Source of the DNA: Calonectria ilicicola
Taxonomy: Eukaryota > Ascomycota > Sordariomycetes > Hypocreales > Nectriaceae
DNA: 64,000 nucleotides
Reading direction: 5' to 3'
NCBI GenBank assembly: GCA_020809705.1
Contig: CP085830.1
Span: forward strand, 3,286,001 to 3,350,000
The position numbers and the translations under genes were made by a program. Positions within the stretch are counted from its first letter, which is position 1; every line of letters begins with the position of its first letter. The notes beneath the pieces are model-generated. The model searched no databases. It saw only the letters and a program-made list of their open reading frames with translations, and had not been told where the DNA came from. Shown here one piece after another: positions 23,501-35,049 of this stretch.

Positions 23501-25500
23501 TTCTTATCGTCGGTTCCTATCTTGCGATCTAAACTAACATTCAGTTTCATTTCAGATTCACCAGAGTCAGAAAAAAGAGAAGATATTTTGAAAAAGAAAT
23601 GTGAGAAAAAAATGCCCCAGTCCTCCAGAGCAGCCCAACCGAGCCCAACTCTCTGAGATCCAGTCGAGCCAGGTTTCCCCGCAAACTCGGCTGCTTTCTT
23701 CAAGCCATTGCAAAGAACCTCGACTTCACGTGTTAACCCAGCTTTTGAAGACGTAATAGTATCATGGTTTTGACTAAACACCTCGCCAGGGGCGCTTCGT
23801 AGACAAGCCCGGTAATCATTAGCTTCAAATCCCCAGACACTTGGCATGGGGCGCTTGCGGTGCCGGGGGCCCTCCCGCCGCCTATACTGCCATCTACGAA
23901 AGAAAAGATGGATACTGGACGTCGCGCCAGATATGGATACACACACGCCACATGCAAAGCCGAAGCCTCTTGTCAAGCGCTGCTGGGGGGCACAAATGCA
24001 GTCGGGCTTCGCGATGTGAATTCCTTCCGCCTATGCCGAATCAGTCTATTCTTCCGCACCGCTATATGATTTTTGAGCCGCGGTGCCCACGGCGACCGTG
24101 AATGATCCCATCCAGAAATAGAGCCGAGCGAAGCAAATCATAAGCCGAATCCTCCCATTGTCCACAGTCAATTTCAGTCATCTTGGCCTTGCTCACGCCA
24201 CCGGTGGTAGCCACCTCAAAGCAGCAAAAGTTCCAGTGTCCTTTTGCTTCAATGTGGCACCCACATGTGGGATACGTCGGGGGAGAGTTACCAGTCGAGC
24301 TCTTTGTCCCCTCAGCCGGATGAAATGGGTAGAAGTGTCCGGGGTTCCCCACTCCCCACACTGGGTTGGCCCGTATACTCCACGATGAGAAGCCAAGATC
24401 GAACGACGGAGCCCGAGAAGACTTGGGTTAGCCACCACACGAGGAATTAAGCAATTGATGTGCCGCCGTCTCTATGGCTTGTTTCGCCTCCCCTTGCATG
24501 CCTTCACAGCATTGATCATGCAGGAACCGTGGCTCCATCCGCTCCAGGCGACCACCTGAAGCATTCAACCTTCCAATCTCGGCCGTCAAAGCATCTCTAC
24601 GTGCAGTTCACCACTGCTCAGGGTATCATGCAGCTAATCATGATCGGAAGCGTTGGGAAAGTAGTAATCCGGCTCCAGAGCCTATCTTGACTCGTCGATC
24701 ACACCCATCCCGGCAACCGATGGTGGAGTCAAGCTCAAAAGATCCCCTAATCCTCGTTTACTTATCTCTAATCAGTTCTTGGCCCTAAACGAAAAAAGAA
24801 CTGCATGGGAGTCTTAATCTTGGTCTATTCAAGCCCTTCCCCTGATATGAACTAGGAGTTGCGCTAGGGTGTGGCTGTTGGCTTGGCATATCCGATCGTG
24901 GGAAGGGCAGTTATCGATGCCCGAAAGAGGGAGTTGGGTGAATCGCAGGGGAATGTTGAGCCAGAGATTCTTCAACTGCCACTAGCGGGTTTTCAACCTT
25001 CCCTTCGGTCAAGATGATCGCCACACCTCGCATCAAAGAGCACGACTACCGCAGACAACTAGTGAGGTGGTGGCTTTCACTAGCCTGCTTCAGGCGGAAT
25101 CCTTCCGCTTATGAGTGAGGGGAGTGAGAGGGAGATGTGGCAATCGCGAGGCTGTCGGTCGGTGCCATGTATAGCCACCGAGAGTGTGAGGCTGTCAATA
25201 TTTCTGCATCATGACGATTTGTGGCTGGCAGCTAGTTGCTCTCGGTATGGGATTTTTGAATAATGTGTGTAACACAACATGATGCGATCATGGCTTGGAG
25301 TGATGAATGATATCTCGTGGCTTCGGCCCACGTGGGGGTTTGAGCTGCATCCATACACGCACTGCACGCAAGATTGAGCGATAGCGTGATTGAAGGAGAG
25401 AGATTTTAACTTTGCTTTTTGTTCAAATACCGAACGACAGAATCAAGCAAGAAATTCGGGGGGCAGGCCAATCACATGTCAAATTTAGTCTGCAAGGTTT
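17501..25500. other. Gene desert of mixed composition
   Basis: About 8 kb in which I see no gene, RNA gene or recognisable mobile element on either strand. Base composition looks close to the rest of the window, unlike typical RIP-degraded repeats. Long T/C runs occur on the plus strand at about 17518-17560 and 18537-18580. A 16-base perfect palindrome lies at 19691-19706. The longest frame (19850-20521 plus, 223 codons) overlaps an antisense frame and shows no family features. Confidence 0.5.
19691..19706. repeat. 16-base perfect palindrome
   Basis: CGCCATGATCATGGCG reads the same on both strands. It is isolated in noncoding sequence; it could be a dimeric factor site or chance. Confidence 0.5.
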
Positions 25501-28500
25501 CACATCCCGTAACACTTTCTGGGCCTCAATTTAGATACGGAAACCCGGCTCAAGTTGGGTTAGTTATGGTCCGATGATTGAATGACTCCAATCTTTCATC
25601 AAATGATCTACCAGGTTAACAACGCGATTTACGAAGCTTCAATAAAACAACTATTATATATATAATATCAAAATATAGTTTATCAACGAAATAGTGTTTT
25701 GATCGTCGGGAACTATTGAACACACCAACGAAGCATGTTTGGTCTACTCTACACCATTCTATCTTTTTGGTTGAAAGCTTGGCGAAATCATCCGATGGTC
25801 CGTAATTAGAGTCAGTCTCAAAAATAGACACAATACCACAATGCAATGCATGCATACACATGGGGACCAACGCCACAGCAAGTCGTGGGTCCTTGACTCT
25901 GATACAAGTTTGAGACTCCAATGATGCACTATGCACTACTGTACCCACAATCCTATACAACTCCACTAACCAACCATTGTGTTCTAGTTCCCTTTGGGTA
26001 TTGCATCTCGTGTTCAATAATGTGGGTATCACGCATTGTGCATACTCAAGACCCAATCCACCTTGGAGTGTGATTCAAAAAACTAGGCCCTTGAGAATCA
26101 CGTTGCTTCGTCCTTTCCAACAAAAAATATACATCAGGTCTTCTAGGAAAAAAACATAGTTCTCATTTAAACCTATCGGTGAGCAGGCAACAGATCCAGT
26201 CAAGTCAAACACCATACTGAGCTCATGGTGCAAACCTCTTTAAGCGTGCCATGCAACCAACTCAATCGTCAATTTCCCGGAGATTCTCAGGATTGCTGCA
26301 TGCCAAAACTTGATATATTTTCCAAGCTTTCCAACATTGTTATTCCTCATTCGCTCGTTGTGCGTTGCCAAGTCCAAGACATTAGCCGGCTGGCACTTTC
26401 GCTAAGATGCCCCTTGTTTTCATGCATGGTATCCTTCAAAGTGCATGCATGAACTGTTCCAAGTTGTCACAAATCTAATTTCGTATTAAAGTAGAAGGGG
26501 GTGGTAATAATACACTCTCATGTGCATAGGGAGCAATTGACTACGGTTTCAAAGGTCGCATGTAGGCCGCGTTAGGTTGCGTTAGGACCATGTGTTCATG
26601 CGACTGTTATTCTCTCCAGCCTCCAAATCCTTGTTCTCATTTTTAGCGGTTTGGGTTTTAATATGCATATGTACGTATTCCTAGCTTTTCTCGTTGCTTC
26701 ATTTCCATTGCATGTCCATCCTCAACGGCCCACACGGGCTCCAGCGACCCTCGCAGTTGTTACAGAGGATCTGCTCTCAAAGATGTACGATGTTTCTCGA
26801 AGCGATTCTTTCTACAGTTAAGTTATATCGTTCCTATATGAATACCTATATAATCAGAGACACGAAGACCACGAGCTTAGTCTGGCTTGAATCCAATAAG
26901 GGTGGAATGCGTTGTGGCAATGAAAGCTTCCGAGGATGGCAGCTTCGCTTTCAACACAGTTGCCTTTAATTCAAGGTAACCAGTCAAATTTCTAAAGTAT
27001 TCATTGAATTACAAGTACACGACAAGCGCAATGAACCATGACTCTAATTTAAAACATTAGTTGTATCTCATCAAAAACCATCAACCTTCATAATTCGAAC
27101 TATGAGCCCGCCTCTAGTTTTAATATCGGCTTTCCATGCAGACTTTCTTCAAATTCGAATAAAAGAGATCTCCATTCATTCAATGTGCTTAAAGGAAACC
27201 CAATAATGGTACTCTCAATAACACAAAATCGATCATGATCACCGTGGCTTACCCTATAGTGATACATTCTCCGAGAAAAATCTCGAATGTACCTACCATT
27301 ATTCAACCATATGGGGTCTTTAGCTATTTATTTATATAATTTATTAAATCTAGTCGTTTTTGTGATCTTATTTGTTAGTATGATTGATCCTTCAAGAGAT
27401 AGTACTCACACAAGTGTTTAGGGATAGTCTTTCTAGTCTCCCGTGGTTCCTCAATGACGTAAAAGTGAGGGCAATCTTTCGGGACGAGGATCTGAGCTAG
27501 AGGGTTAGGAAAGAAAAGAAGAAAAAAAGAAAAATTAAAGGCGAATCCCCGAATTGATTTAAAGAGGGAACGCATCAAACTAAAAGATTATTTGCTGTTA
27601 TATTTGATGTTGATGGCATTGTTATTCACAGTAGGATAAAAACTGGGACTCTATGGGATAAATGAGGAAAAATTAGTGAGGATACTATAAGAGGACAGAT
27701 CATTAGTTTAGGTGATAGCGAAATAGAAAAATGTGAATCTCTCATAGACGTGGTTAAAGTGAGAGGACCTTGACTTTTTGTCCAAGGCTGCACTCATTTC
27801 TTTGTACTAGTAAGGTATGAACCGACCCATGTGAGCAATATTTATCGATTACTTGTGGGTGCCAAATTGCTTTTTAATAGGAATGAATATCACTCGAAAG
27901 AGTGGTTAGAATCAGGACAAGTATGATGCTCTTTTTGATTTCTTGCATTACTACACTGCCATGGGAACAGACTTGGTTCACCGCAGCGCACCAGCCATGA
28001 AAAATGGATGAAACAAGTTTCAATTGTTCGACTTGCCTAAAATAGAGAGGGCCGGAGGATTCGGCAAATCAGTTGGGATGAAATACATATAGGGCTTACC
28101 GTGAGCATCTTATGCCTGTCAAGTGCGCCATGGGTTGGTCGCAGTAGTCGACCCTTACCCTTGAGCTAGGGAGGACCTGGCTTGTTTAATACGCAGGATA
28201 CATGGTACATGATACACGATATACCCGGAGGGCCGGCAAAACCGGAGGGATAGGACTTCATTTGCAAGGGGATGTAAGACAGATCAATGAGCAACAACAT
28301 ATTCAAGAATTGATATCATATGGTATTATCGATGGACGTGCTCGTCCAGTTGTGTTCTGCGTTCTAGGTCTGCACACAGGGCACCACCGCCGTGCTTCTC
28401 CACTAATCTCGTATTGTATAGGTGGAATGACCCTGACAAGATTTTTCCAGCGACACTCGTTTCTCGTCTGAAATTATGAATGAAAGAAATTGGTCTGCGA

Positions 28501-28508
28501 TGTAGAAT
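25501..28508. other. AT-rich noncoding block with fragmentary ORFs
   Basis: Visibly richer in A and T than its surroundings, with many stops in all frames and only short ORFs. The most coherent coding trace is at 27582-28100, listed separately. The block could be an old repeat or duplicated gene damaged by mutation or RIP, but I see no terminal repeats or transposase motif. A 146-codon minus frame at 25616-26056 has no recognisable features. Confidence 0.5.
27582..28100 (+). pseudogene. Decayed coding relic, HAD-like motif at its start
   Basis: Read on the plus strand, one frame gives coherent protein-like sequence beginning RLFAVIFDVDG (DVDG at 27606-27617, like HAD motif I). It is interrupted by in-frame TGA codons at 27663, 27771 and 27924. 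It continues as a plausible sequence (HFFVLVRYEPTHVSNIYRL, FNRNEYHSKEWLESG). At about 27922 the sense moves to the next frame (YDALFDFLHYYTAMGTDLV). From about 28000 it returns to the first frame (EKWMKQVSIVRL), followed by a TAA at 28038. Three stops and two frame changes in about 500 bases mean it is not functional. I cannot name the family with confidence, and the HAD resemblance rests on one short motif. Confidence 0.4.
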
Positions 28509-29126
28509 CTACTCGGCCTTCTTCTCCAGCTCGGCGATAATCTCAGCCTCGAGAGCCTCGGGCTTTGTGGTGCTGGCCCAACGGCCCTTGACCTTGCCGT
28601 CGCGGCCGACGAGGAACTTCTCAAAGTTCCACTTGACGCGCTTGAGGCCCATCAGGCCGGGCTTCTCGGACTTGAGCCAGTTGTAGAGGGGGATGGTGTT
28701 GTCACCGTTGACCTCAACCTTCTGCATGATAGGGAATGTGACGCCATAGTTGACTTGGCAGAACTCGCCAATCTCCTCCTGGGTGCCGGGATCCTGGCCA
28801 CCGAATTGGTTGCAAGGGAAGCCGAGGAACTCAAACTGGCCGTCATACTTTTCCTTGAGCTTCTTGTAGAGGGTCTCGAGGCCGCCGAACTGCGGGGTAA
28901 AGCCGCACTTGGAGGCGGTGTTGATGATGAGGATCACCTTGCCCTGGAAATCGGCCAGAGGAACCTCCTGGCCTCTCTCTACACGGGGCGGAGGGAGCTG
29001 CGGTTAGCTGGCTGTATGCATAACGAGAGGGCGCGCGCATCGGGGCGCAACGCAGAGAGAGAGTAGAAGAAAGTGGCACCTACTGTCGAGGGGCTTGAAG
29101 TCGTAAAAGCTAGTAGCGGAAGCCAT
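28509..29126 (-). CDS. Glutathione-peroxidase-like thiol peroxidase (Hyr1/Gpx3 type)
   Basis: Two exons, 29126-29084 and 28978-28509, with a 105 nt phase-1 intron; 170 aa, usual for the family. Peroxidatic Cys39 lies in NTASKCGFTPQ, a second conserved Cys70 in GFPCNQFGGQDPG, and a resolving Cys88 in IGEFCQVNYGVTFP. KWNFEKFLVGRDG holds the catalytic-site Trp and Asn. Cys replaces selenocysteine, so it should reduce hydroperoxides using thioredoxin, and in yeast the homologue also acts as the H2O2 sensor for Yap1. There is no clear N-terminal targeting signal, suggesting a cytosolic protein. It is divergent from the FAD oxidoreductase at 30484. Confidence 0.93.
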
Positions 29127-30483
29127 TTTGGTGGGGCGGGGAGGCGTCGGGGTATCACGTAGGAGAGAAAAAGAGGGATGAAATGAGGAAAAAGCAGCAC
29201 GACGCGATGCCAAGGGCGTGGTCTTAAACTGGAAGCTGCTGGGTTTTGCGAGAGTTTGAAAGTGGGGGGAGGCAAGACTGGGCGAGGATGAGGAGAAGCT
29301 TCTGTTGCTGGGCCGGCAGTTAGCAGGTAGTAGGTAGCAGCTATGTATCAATACAGTATCACGACCAGGCACGGCCAGGCCAGGCCAGACCAGGGTGCTT
29401 TCGGGAATCGAATTCCCCATTTGAACAAGGACACGGACACATACGGATAGTGACATGGCACGCGGCGACAGGCACGCCACCACTGGTGTTGGGCCTGAGC
29501 CTGGGCCTGGGTCATGGTCTTGGTCATGGTCATGGTCGTGGCCATGGTGGGCGCAGCAATTACAAATACACGCGTGTGTTACCGGTCGAGAGGGAGGGAG
29601 TGAGTGTGTCAGTCACTCTGTTTGTTCCGTCTGTTACCGGCACCTCAGCACTTTGTTGCTGCTGTTGTGCAGCGAACTCGGATCGAATTGGTCGATTATC
29701 AGGGATTTCAATCAACAAGGGAACAAAAAAGCAATCCACTACGTACGACATGTGCCTCGGCACAGGGACCCCCCGAATCTGGACCCTCTGAAGCTAGTGG
29801 AGTCTTGCACGTTTTAAGACAAAACGGTCAAATTTGTTGCGCCGACGCCGATTGAATGGGCGAACTGAAATCGCTGTGCCCGAGAGAGCTTTGCGTGCTG
29901 GAGAAGCCATGCGAGCGAGCTAGTGCTAGCCGTGTACATACACACTTGCATGTATGTATGCGCACGCCCACTGGTCTGTCGGCTATGTTCTAGCTATTTT
30001 GCGGGCGGATGCACCAATTGCATGCAGGTGCTTGCTTGCAGTCACTATTTTCTGTCTGTACAACGACGCCGCTTGTGCACGCGATAGCCACCACCCAAGG
30101 TGTAATCAATCATGGGTTGATTGGTAAAACTGTACCGCTTGATCTATGACACCCACTGCCTCATCTCCTTTGACATTGTCCGCCCCGGCCGCTGTACCGG
30201 AACACAATGAACCCGCCGTTGTTCTTGTCGCAGCCATCAGTCCACCCCCCGCATCGCTCCCACACGCGCTGCCCCGCTTGCATCACCATCAGCCTTCAAA
30301 TCTGGAATACGTCACCGAACCGACAGCCGGACCAAGATCCGCATCCACGGCTCCGAGCTGCCCGATCCATCTCCCACCATTCCCCGTGCTATTTGGTACC
30401 TGCGCCATCAAGGCCTCAGCTCCGGTCCTCCATCGACAACTGTTTAGAGGAGAGGCGGCATTGATTTAAAGCCTGCGACAGCC
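29127..30483. other. Divergent promoter of the thiol peroxidase and FAD oxidoreductase genes
   Basis: 1.36 kb shared upstream region. Contains a GGTCAT-type hexamer repeat (29505-29550) and ATTGG (reverse CCAAT) boxes near 29684 and 30120. ORFs within it are low-complexity and unsupported. Confidence 0.5.
29505..29550 (+). repeat. GGTCAT/GGTCTT hexamer repeat
   Basis: A run of imperfect GGTCAT, GGTCTT and GGTCGT hexamers in the divergent promoter, preceded by GGGCCTGAGCCT-like units. Noncoding simple repeat. Confidence 0.65.
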
Positions 30484-31943
30484 ATGGACGGCAAGCGCAA
30501 CATTGTCATTGTCGGTTGGTTTACCATTCATTACCTTTCCCCAATTGCCACTTTGTCTGCGTCGCTGTTGTCTGCCCTGTGACTCTGAGTAGAGTTCCGT
30601 CATATCTGACATTCCCTTCTCCAGGCGGCGGCGTCATTGGCTGTACAACAGCCTACTATCTCACACGCCACCCCAAGTTCAACCCGGCCTTACACACAAT
30701 CACCCTCCTCGAGGCTGCTCCTAGCATCGCCCCCGGAGCCTCCGGAAAGGCCGGCGGCCTGCTCGCTCTCTGGGCATACCCTGCCTGTTTGGTACCACTC
30801 TCCTACCGCTTGCACGCGGAGCTTGCTGCCGAGCACGACGGAGCTCAGCGATGGGGTTACCGAAAACTTGGCTGCGGCAGCTTCGAGGCAACTGTATCTC
30901 GGCAGAAGATACAGGCCTTGCAGAAAAGCCTTCAGGGTGATGCTGGCGGCGAGAAAGCATGGGAAAAGCTACCCAAGCAGAACGGTGCTGCCAAAGATTT
31001 GCTTGAAGCTGGTAATCTACCTCAGGATCTAGACTGGGTGGACAGGGAAATCATCGACAATTGGGCTGAGATGGGCGTTCCGGGTGCGACAGAGACAGCC
31101 CAGGTGCATCCGTTCCACTTTACAACGGCTATCGCAGAGCTTGCCAAGCAAGGAGGGGTTCATGTGCACACCAATGCCAAGGTCACAAGCATAAATTCGT
31201 CCAAGACGGGGGTGGAGAGTGTCGAGTATCTGGACCGGGAAACCACCGAAACAAAGACGATTGAAGCCGTCACTGATGTAGTCGTTGCCGCCGGCCCTTG
31301 GACAGGCCGGCTCCTTCCACGCGCCAAGGTTGAAGGGTTGAGAGCGCATAGCATTGTGTATGAGGCCGAGGTCACCCCATACGCTGTTTTCACGGATATC
31401 GAATTGCCGACGGATTTTATTCCAGAACACCGAGCCAAAATGGGTCAAAAGAGGAGGCACAAGGGAAGAGTTGATCCGGAAATCTACGCTCGGCCCTTTG
31501 GCGAGGTCTATGCATGTGGTGAGTTCTCCTTTGGCAAGCCCTTGATTGCTATAAAACGTAAAATAAGATAAAATCTGACCTCATCCGTAGGGGAGCCCGA
31601 TACTTTGATACCCCTCCCCGAAACAGCAGATCAAGTCGAGCACGATGAAGCGCAATGCGATGATCTGATTTCTTACATCAGCACCATCAGCCCAGTGCTC
31701 GCGTCCGCACCCGTCAAGACCAAGCAGGCATGCTACCTTCCCAGGCACATGCGATTCGGCCAGGAGAGCGGCCCGCTGATTGGCAAGACGACGATTCCAG
31801 GCGTCTGGGCCGCGGCGGGCCACACATGCTGGGGCATCCAGAACGGCCCGGGAACGGGTAAGCTCATGTCTGAGTTTTTGTTTGACGGCGCTGCAAAGAG
31901 CGCCAATGTGGATAAATTGGACCCGAGAAAATTCAAGGTTTAA
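30484..31943 (+). CDS. FAD-dependent oxidoreductase of the DAO family (TDA3-like)
   Basis: Three exons: 30484-30514, 30625-31518 and 31591-31943 (phase-1 introns), 425 aa. The dinucleotide-binding motif GGGVIG (residues 11-16) is split by intron 1, so the first 31-base exon is needed for a complete Rossmann start. Further motifs are ASGKAGGLLALWAYP near the flavin, VVAAGPWTG, and the C-terminal GVWAAAGHTCWGIQNGPGTGKLMSE, where glycine-rich sequence contacts FAD. This is the fungal subfamily of yeast Tda3, a putative FAD oxidoreductase linked to late endosome/vacuole traffic; its substrate is unknown. It ends FDGAAKSANVDKLDPRKF with no membrane helix. Confidence 0.88.
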
Positions 31944-32608
31944 TAGAGCAAGGGGCGGAAAGAATCTTTTTGATGACTTATTTGAGTGCCATTGTATGAG
32001 CATGAGTTGCATGAACTGATGAGGATATAAGGTCTATGATTTTTGTTTCGAGGGCAATGTGAGATAAACTTGAGAATGATGACATATTTTCATGAATCGT
32101 GTGTGGCCTTTTAAACATATGTGATGTTTGATTTGTGTCACTAGTTGACATAGAAAGAGTTGTATTCCGGTTTCTTTCTTTTCTTCTTGTTTTCTTCCTA
32201 AAGCTTGGGTTCGCGCCATGGCAGTTGATGCCATGGCTTTGGTGATATTCATTATTCATCTCATCTCAATATTGGCTGGGGCTTATCCGCTGGAAACCAG
32301 GAACGGCATCTTGATCAATGAAGAGAAGGTAAATATACAACATCGAAATTTAACATGTGCCTTCATCCTGGATCGAAGAGAAAACTGGTGTCCGTTCAAT
32401 CTTTTACATCCTCTGACTGTAGTCGTTCCTCCAACGTTGCTAACCCCAACCCTGGAACCCCATCAGGACTAGCGCCTCCCCCGGCACATCCTTATCGATA
32501 ACATTTGGCAGAAATTTTGGCGGGCAACCTCTTGCATCGCCCATCGACCACACCAGCCATCTTCCGCACTCACCTCTCTACGATTGACCTGTCCCCAGCG
32601 CAGAAACC
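31944..32608. other. Intergenic before NOP16
   Basis: T-rich 3' UTR of the oxidoreductase gene, then a short pyrimidine-containing leader for NOP16. No other coding signal. Confidence 0.55.
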
Positions 32609-33392
32609 ATGGGCCGCGAACTCCAGAAGAAGAAGCGCCGTTCCGGCCGCCAGCCCATTCGCCAGTCCAACAGGACCAAGAAGATTCTCAACCCGCGGGG
32701 CAACAGCGTCATTGCAAAGAACTGGTAGGTGATTTTTTTTTTCTGCTTCTTCATCTTTGAGGAGCACCTGCTCCTCGTCCCAATTCACAAAGCTCGATCC
32801 TGACCTGGGTGATGAAAAAAACAGGAACAAGAATGAAACCATGAGCCAGAACTACCGCCGCCTCGGCCTCGTCGCCCGCCTCCGTGCTCCCACTGGCGGT
32901 GTCGAGAAGAAGCTCGGCGCCGCGGCCGGCGTCCAGACGACCCGCACCTCCGCCAGCGACCCTTTCTCCATCGCAACCATTGAGAACACCGTAGTCTCCG
33001 AGGCGCGCGTCGAGCGCGACGCCGACGGCAAGATTGTGCGCATCCTGGGCCGCTCGCGCGCCAACCCGCTCAACGACCCGCTCGCCGAGCTCGACGACGA
33101 CGACGACAACAGCGACGCCGAGGACAGCGGCGCCGCCAAGGCCGACGAGTGGACCGGCATCTCCGACAACCCCAACACCACCGACGTCGTCAAGTCGCTT
33201 ATTGAGGAGGCCAACGCCCCCGTCGAGAAGCTGGTCCGCCACCAGAGCGGGCGCGAGCGCGAGTGGCTCGAGGCCCTCGTGGCGAAGCACGGCGAGAATA
33301 CCCTGGCCATGGCCAAGGACCGCAAGCTGAACCCCATGCAGCAGACGGCCGCCGACATTGCCAAGAGGATCCGCAAGATGAACAAGGCGTAA
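32609..33392 (+). CDS. NOP16: Ribosome biogenesis protein Nop16
   Basis: Two exons, 32609-32724 and 32825-33392 (100 nt intron, phase 2), 227 aa, the expected length. The N-terminus MGRELQKKKRRSGRQP is highly basic. The intron splits the conserved IAKNWNKNETMSQNYRRLGL. An acidic run (ELDDDDDNSDAEDS) follows, then the C-terminal EREWLEALVAKHGENTLAMAKDRKLNPMQQTAADIAKRI, diagnostic of Nop16. Nop16 is a nucleolar 60S assembly factor of early pre-60S particles. Codon use is strongly C-ending, in line with good expression. Confidence 0.95.
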
Positions 33393-34063
33393 TTGGAAAA
33401 CCACACAGGGCGAAAAAGAAAATATTGTTTGTGTGTGTGTCTCGGAGGACGAGGAGGGGAAGAAGAAGGTAAGCAAGGAAGAAAGCGAGATAGAGAGGAA
33501 GTAAAAAACAGAGAGGGAGGGGGAAATCAAAGAGATGAAACGTGTGGACGGTTTTGCGATTGGATTGATTGGCCTTGGAATCTTTTCTTGATCAAGAGAA
33601 TTACGAGTATCACAGGGTGCCCAGACACAAAAAGACGACGGCGTTGGGAGTTGGGCATTTGACTAGACATTCATATATATATGCATGACTAACACATATA
33701 AACGTCCATTTTATCTTCTTTTCCATTCACGCGCGCAAATTGAAGAACAGTTTAGTTCGGGAATAACTCAATCCATTGTATGCAAATATGTTCTTTGCAC
33801 ATCTATTCATGTACACCGAGACTGGTATGGTATCAACCCTCGAGTTTCCCTTCTCCTCAGCAAACATGACGCCGTAACACCCCTTTCAACCAGAGACGTT
33901 ATCTACCATACAAGTATGAACAATCCCTCCCAACAAAACAAAGACATTCCCATGAATCCCTCCGTAGCTAGGAAAACAAAACACAAGATCGACCCAAAGT
34001 ACTTGAAGCTTCTATATCCTATCGGCAACCCCCCCTGTAATTTTTTGTGCGCGCTCATCATGA
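33393..34063. other. Convergent 3' region
   Basis: Between the 3' ends of NOP16 and the MARVEL gene. G/A-rich then AT-rich; presumably both 3' UTRs. No gene seen. Confidence 0.6.
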
Positions 34064-35049
34064 TCAGTGAATAGTTCGGTCATAGTTGGCAGCAGGGAAC
34101 TGCGCCGGGTGGTCGTCGTAGGCGTTGCCTACAGGAGGGTTGGCGTATGGCATTGAAGGAGGAGCGCCCGAGTGGTACTCGCTGTCATGCTCAAAGAGGG
34201 TGTCGTTGTGGCGAGAGGGGAGGGAGCCGTAGCGGCTTGGGTCGTCGTCATCGGCGCTGTAAGGGTTGGCCTCGCCATAGCGGGCAGAACCGGTGTAGCT
34301 GTTGTCGTTGTAACGGTTTCCGCCAGCCTCATGGTCGTCCATGTTGACACGCTCGTAGGCCTCGTCATCGTGAGGGGCCATGGAGAAGGCGGCCTTGTCA
34401 GGGTCGATGTTCTCACCACCACGAATCTTCTTGTTGTCGTAGCCGGGCAGCTTGCCGTCGTGGAAGTTGAAGTACATCAATGTGTAACCACTGAGGAAGG
34501 TTGTGGCAGCAAAGAGAAGGCTGCAAACATGTTAGCAAATTGTTTTTTTCTTTCTTTTCTTTGCTTGTTACCCGCTTGTAACAGGTGGGCAGAGTGAGAC
34601 ATACAAAACGAAGACGCCAAGAGCGACAATTGCCTTGCTGACGCCGCAGGCTGAACCGCAGTCGCCCTTGCCGTTGTACGAGGCCTGGGTCGCAAAAGCC
34701 GAGAGCCAGACGATGGTAAAGACTCCATCAACAGCAAGCATGGCGGTAGGAATGGCGAATCTGCGTGTGCGACTAAATCGGGGTGTCATAACGAGGTAAA
34801 TCCATGCTGGGATACTGAGGAAGACCTGTGGCGGAAGTCAGGTTAGCCAAATGAAGGTCTGCGCTGAGGGAGCAGAGGGAACCATACCACTCCGAAAGTC
34901 CAGCCGTTTAGACCAGTAATCTGTGCCTTCTTGGCTCGGAAAACTGCGATTTCCATGCACCATAGCACAAAGGCTAGGACAATTTGGCCAATGTGCAGAC
35001 CTAGCTTGAGCTTGGGTAGCAGATCGGGGTCGAGGTCGATGAGGCCCAT
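34064..35049 (-). CDS. MARVEL-like four-helix membrane protein
   Basis: Three exons: 35049-34888, 34825-34605 and 34520-34064; introns GTATGG...ACAG (phase 0) and GTATGT...GCAG (phase 2), both with CTAAC branch sites; 279 aa. Four hydrophobic segments are visible: IGQIVLAFVLWCMEI, VVFLSIPAWIYLVM, AMLAVDGVFTIVWLSAFA and VALGVFVFLLFAATTFLSGY. The loop between the third and fourth has CGSACG. The ~135-residue cytosolic tail is rich in Asp, Asn, Tyr and His with NPYSADDDDPSRYGSL. This layout fits fungal MARVEL-domain proteins of the plasma membrane or secretory pathway. Exact role unknown. Confidence 0.85.

Noticed and set aside
25616..26056. 146-codon minus-strand frame in the AT-rich block
   Set aside because: No homologous pattern recognised, no introns, flanked by stops; kept only as part of the block description.
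27375..27578. Minus-strand frame with a Mediator-like looking stretch (HFYVIEEPRETRK)
   Set aside because: The resemblance is too short and the frame ends at once; not enough to claim a gene or relic.
29399..29425. Sequence resembling a tRNA T-arm (GGGAATCGAATTCCC)
   Set aside because: It is a simple inverted repeat with a short loop; no A-box, anticodon arm or acceptor stem around it.
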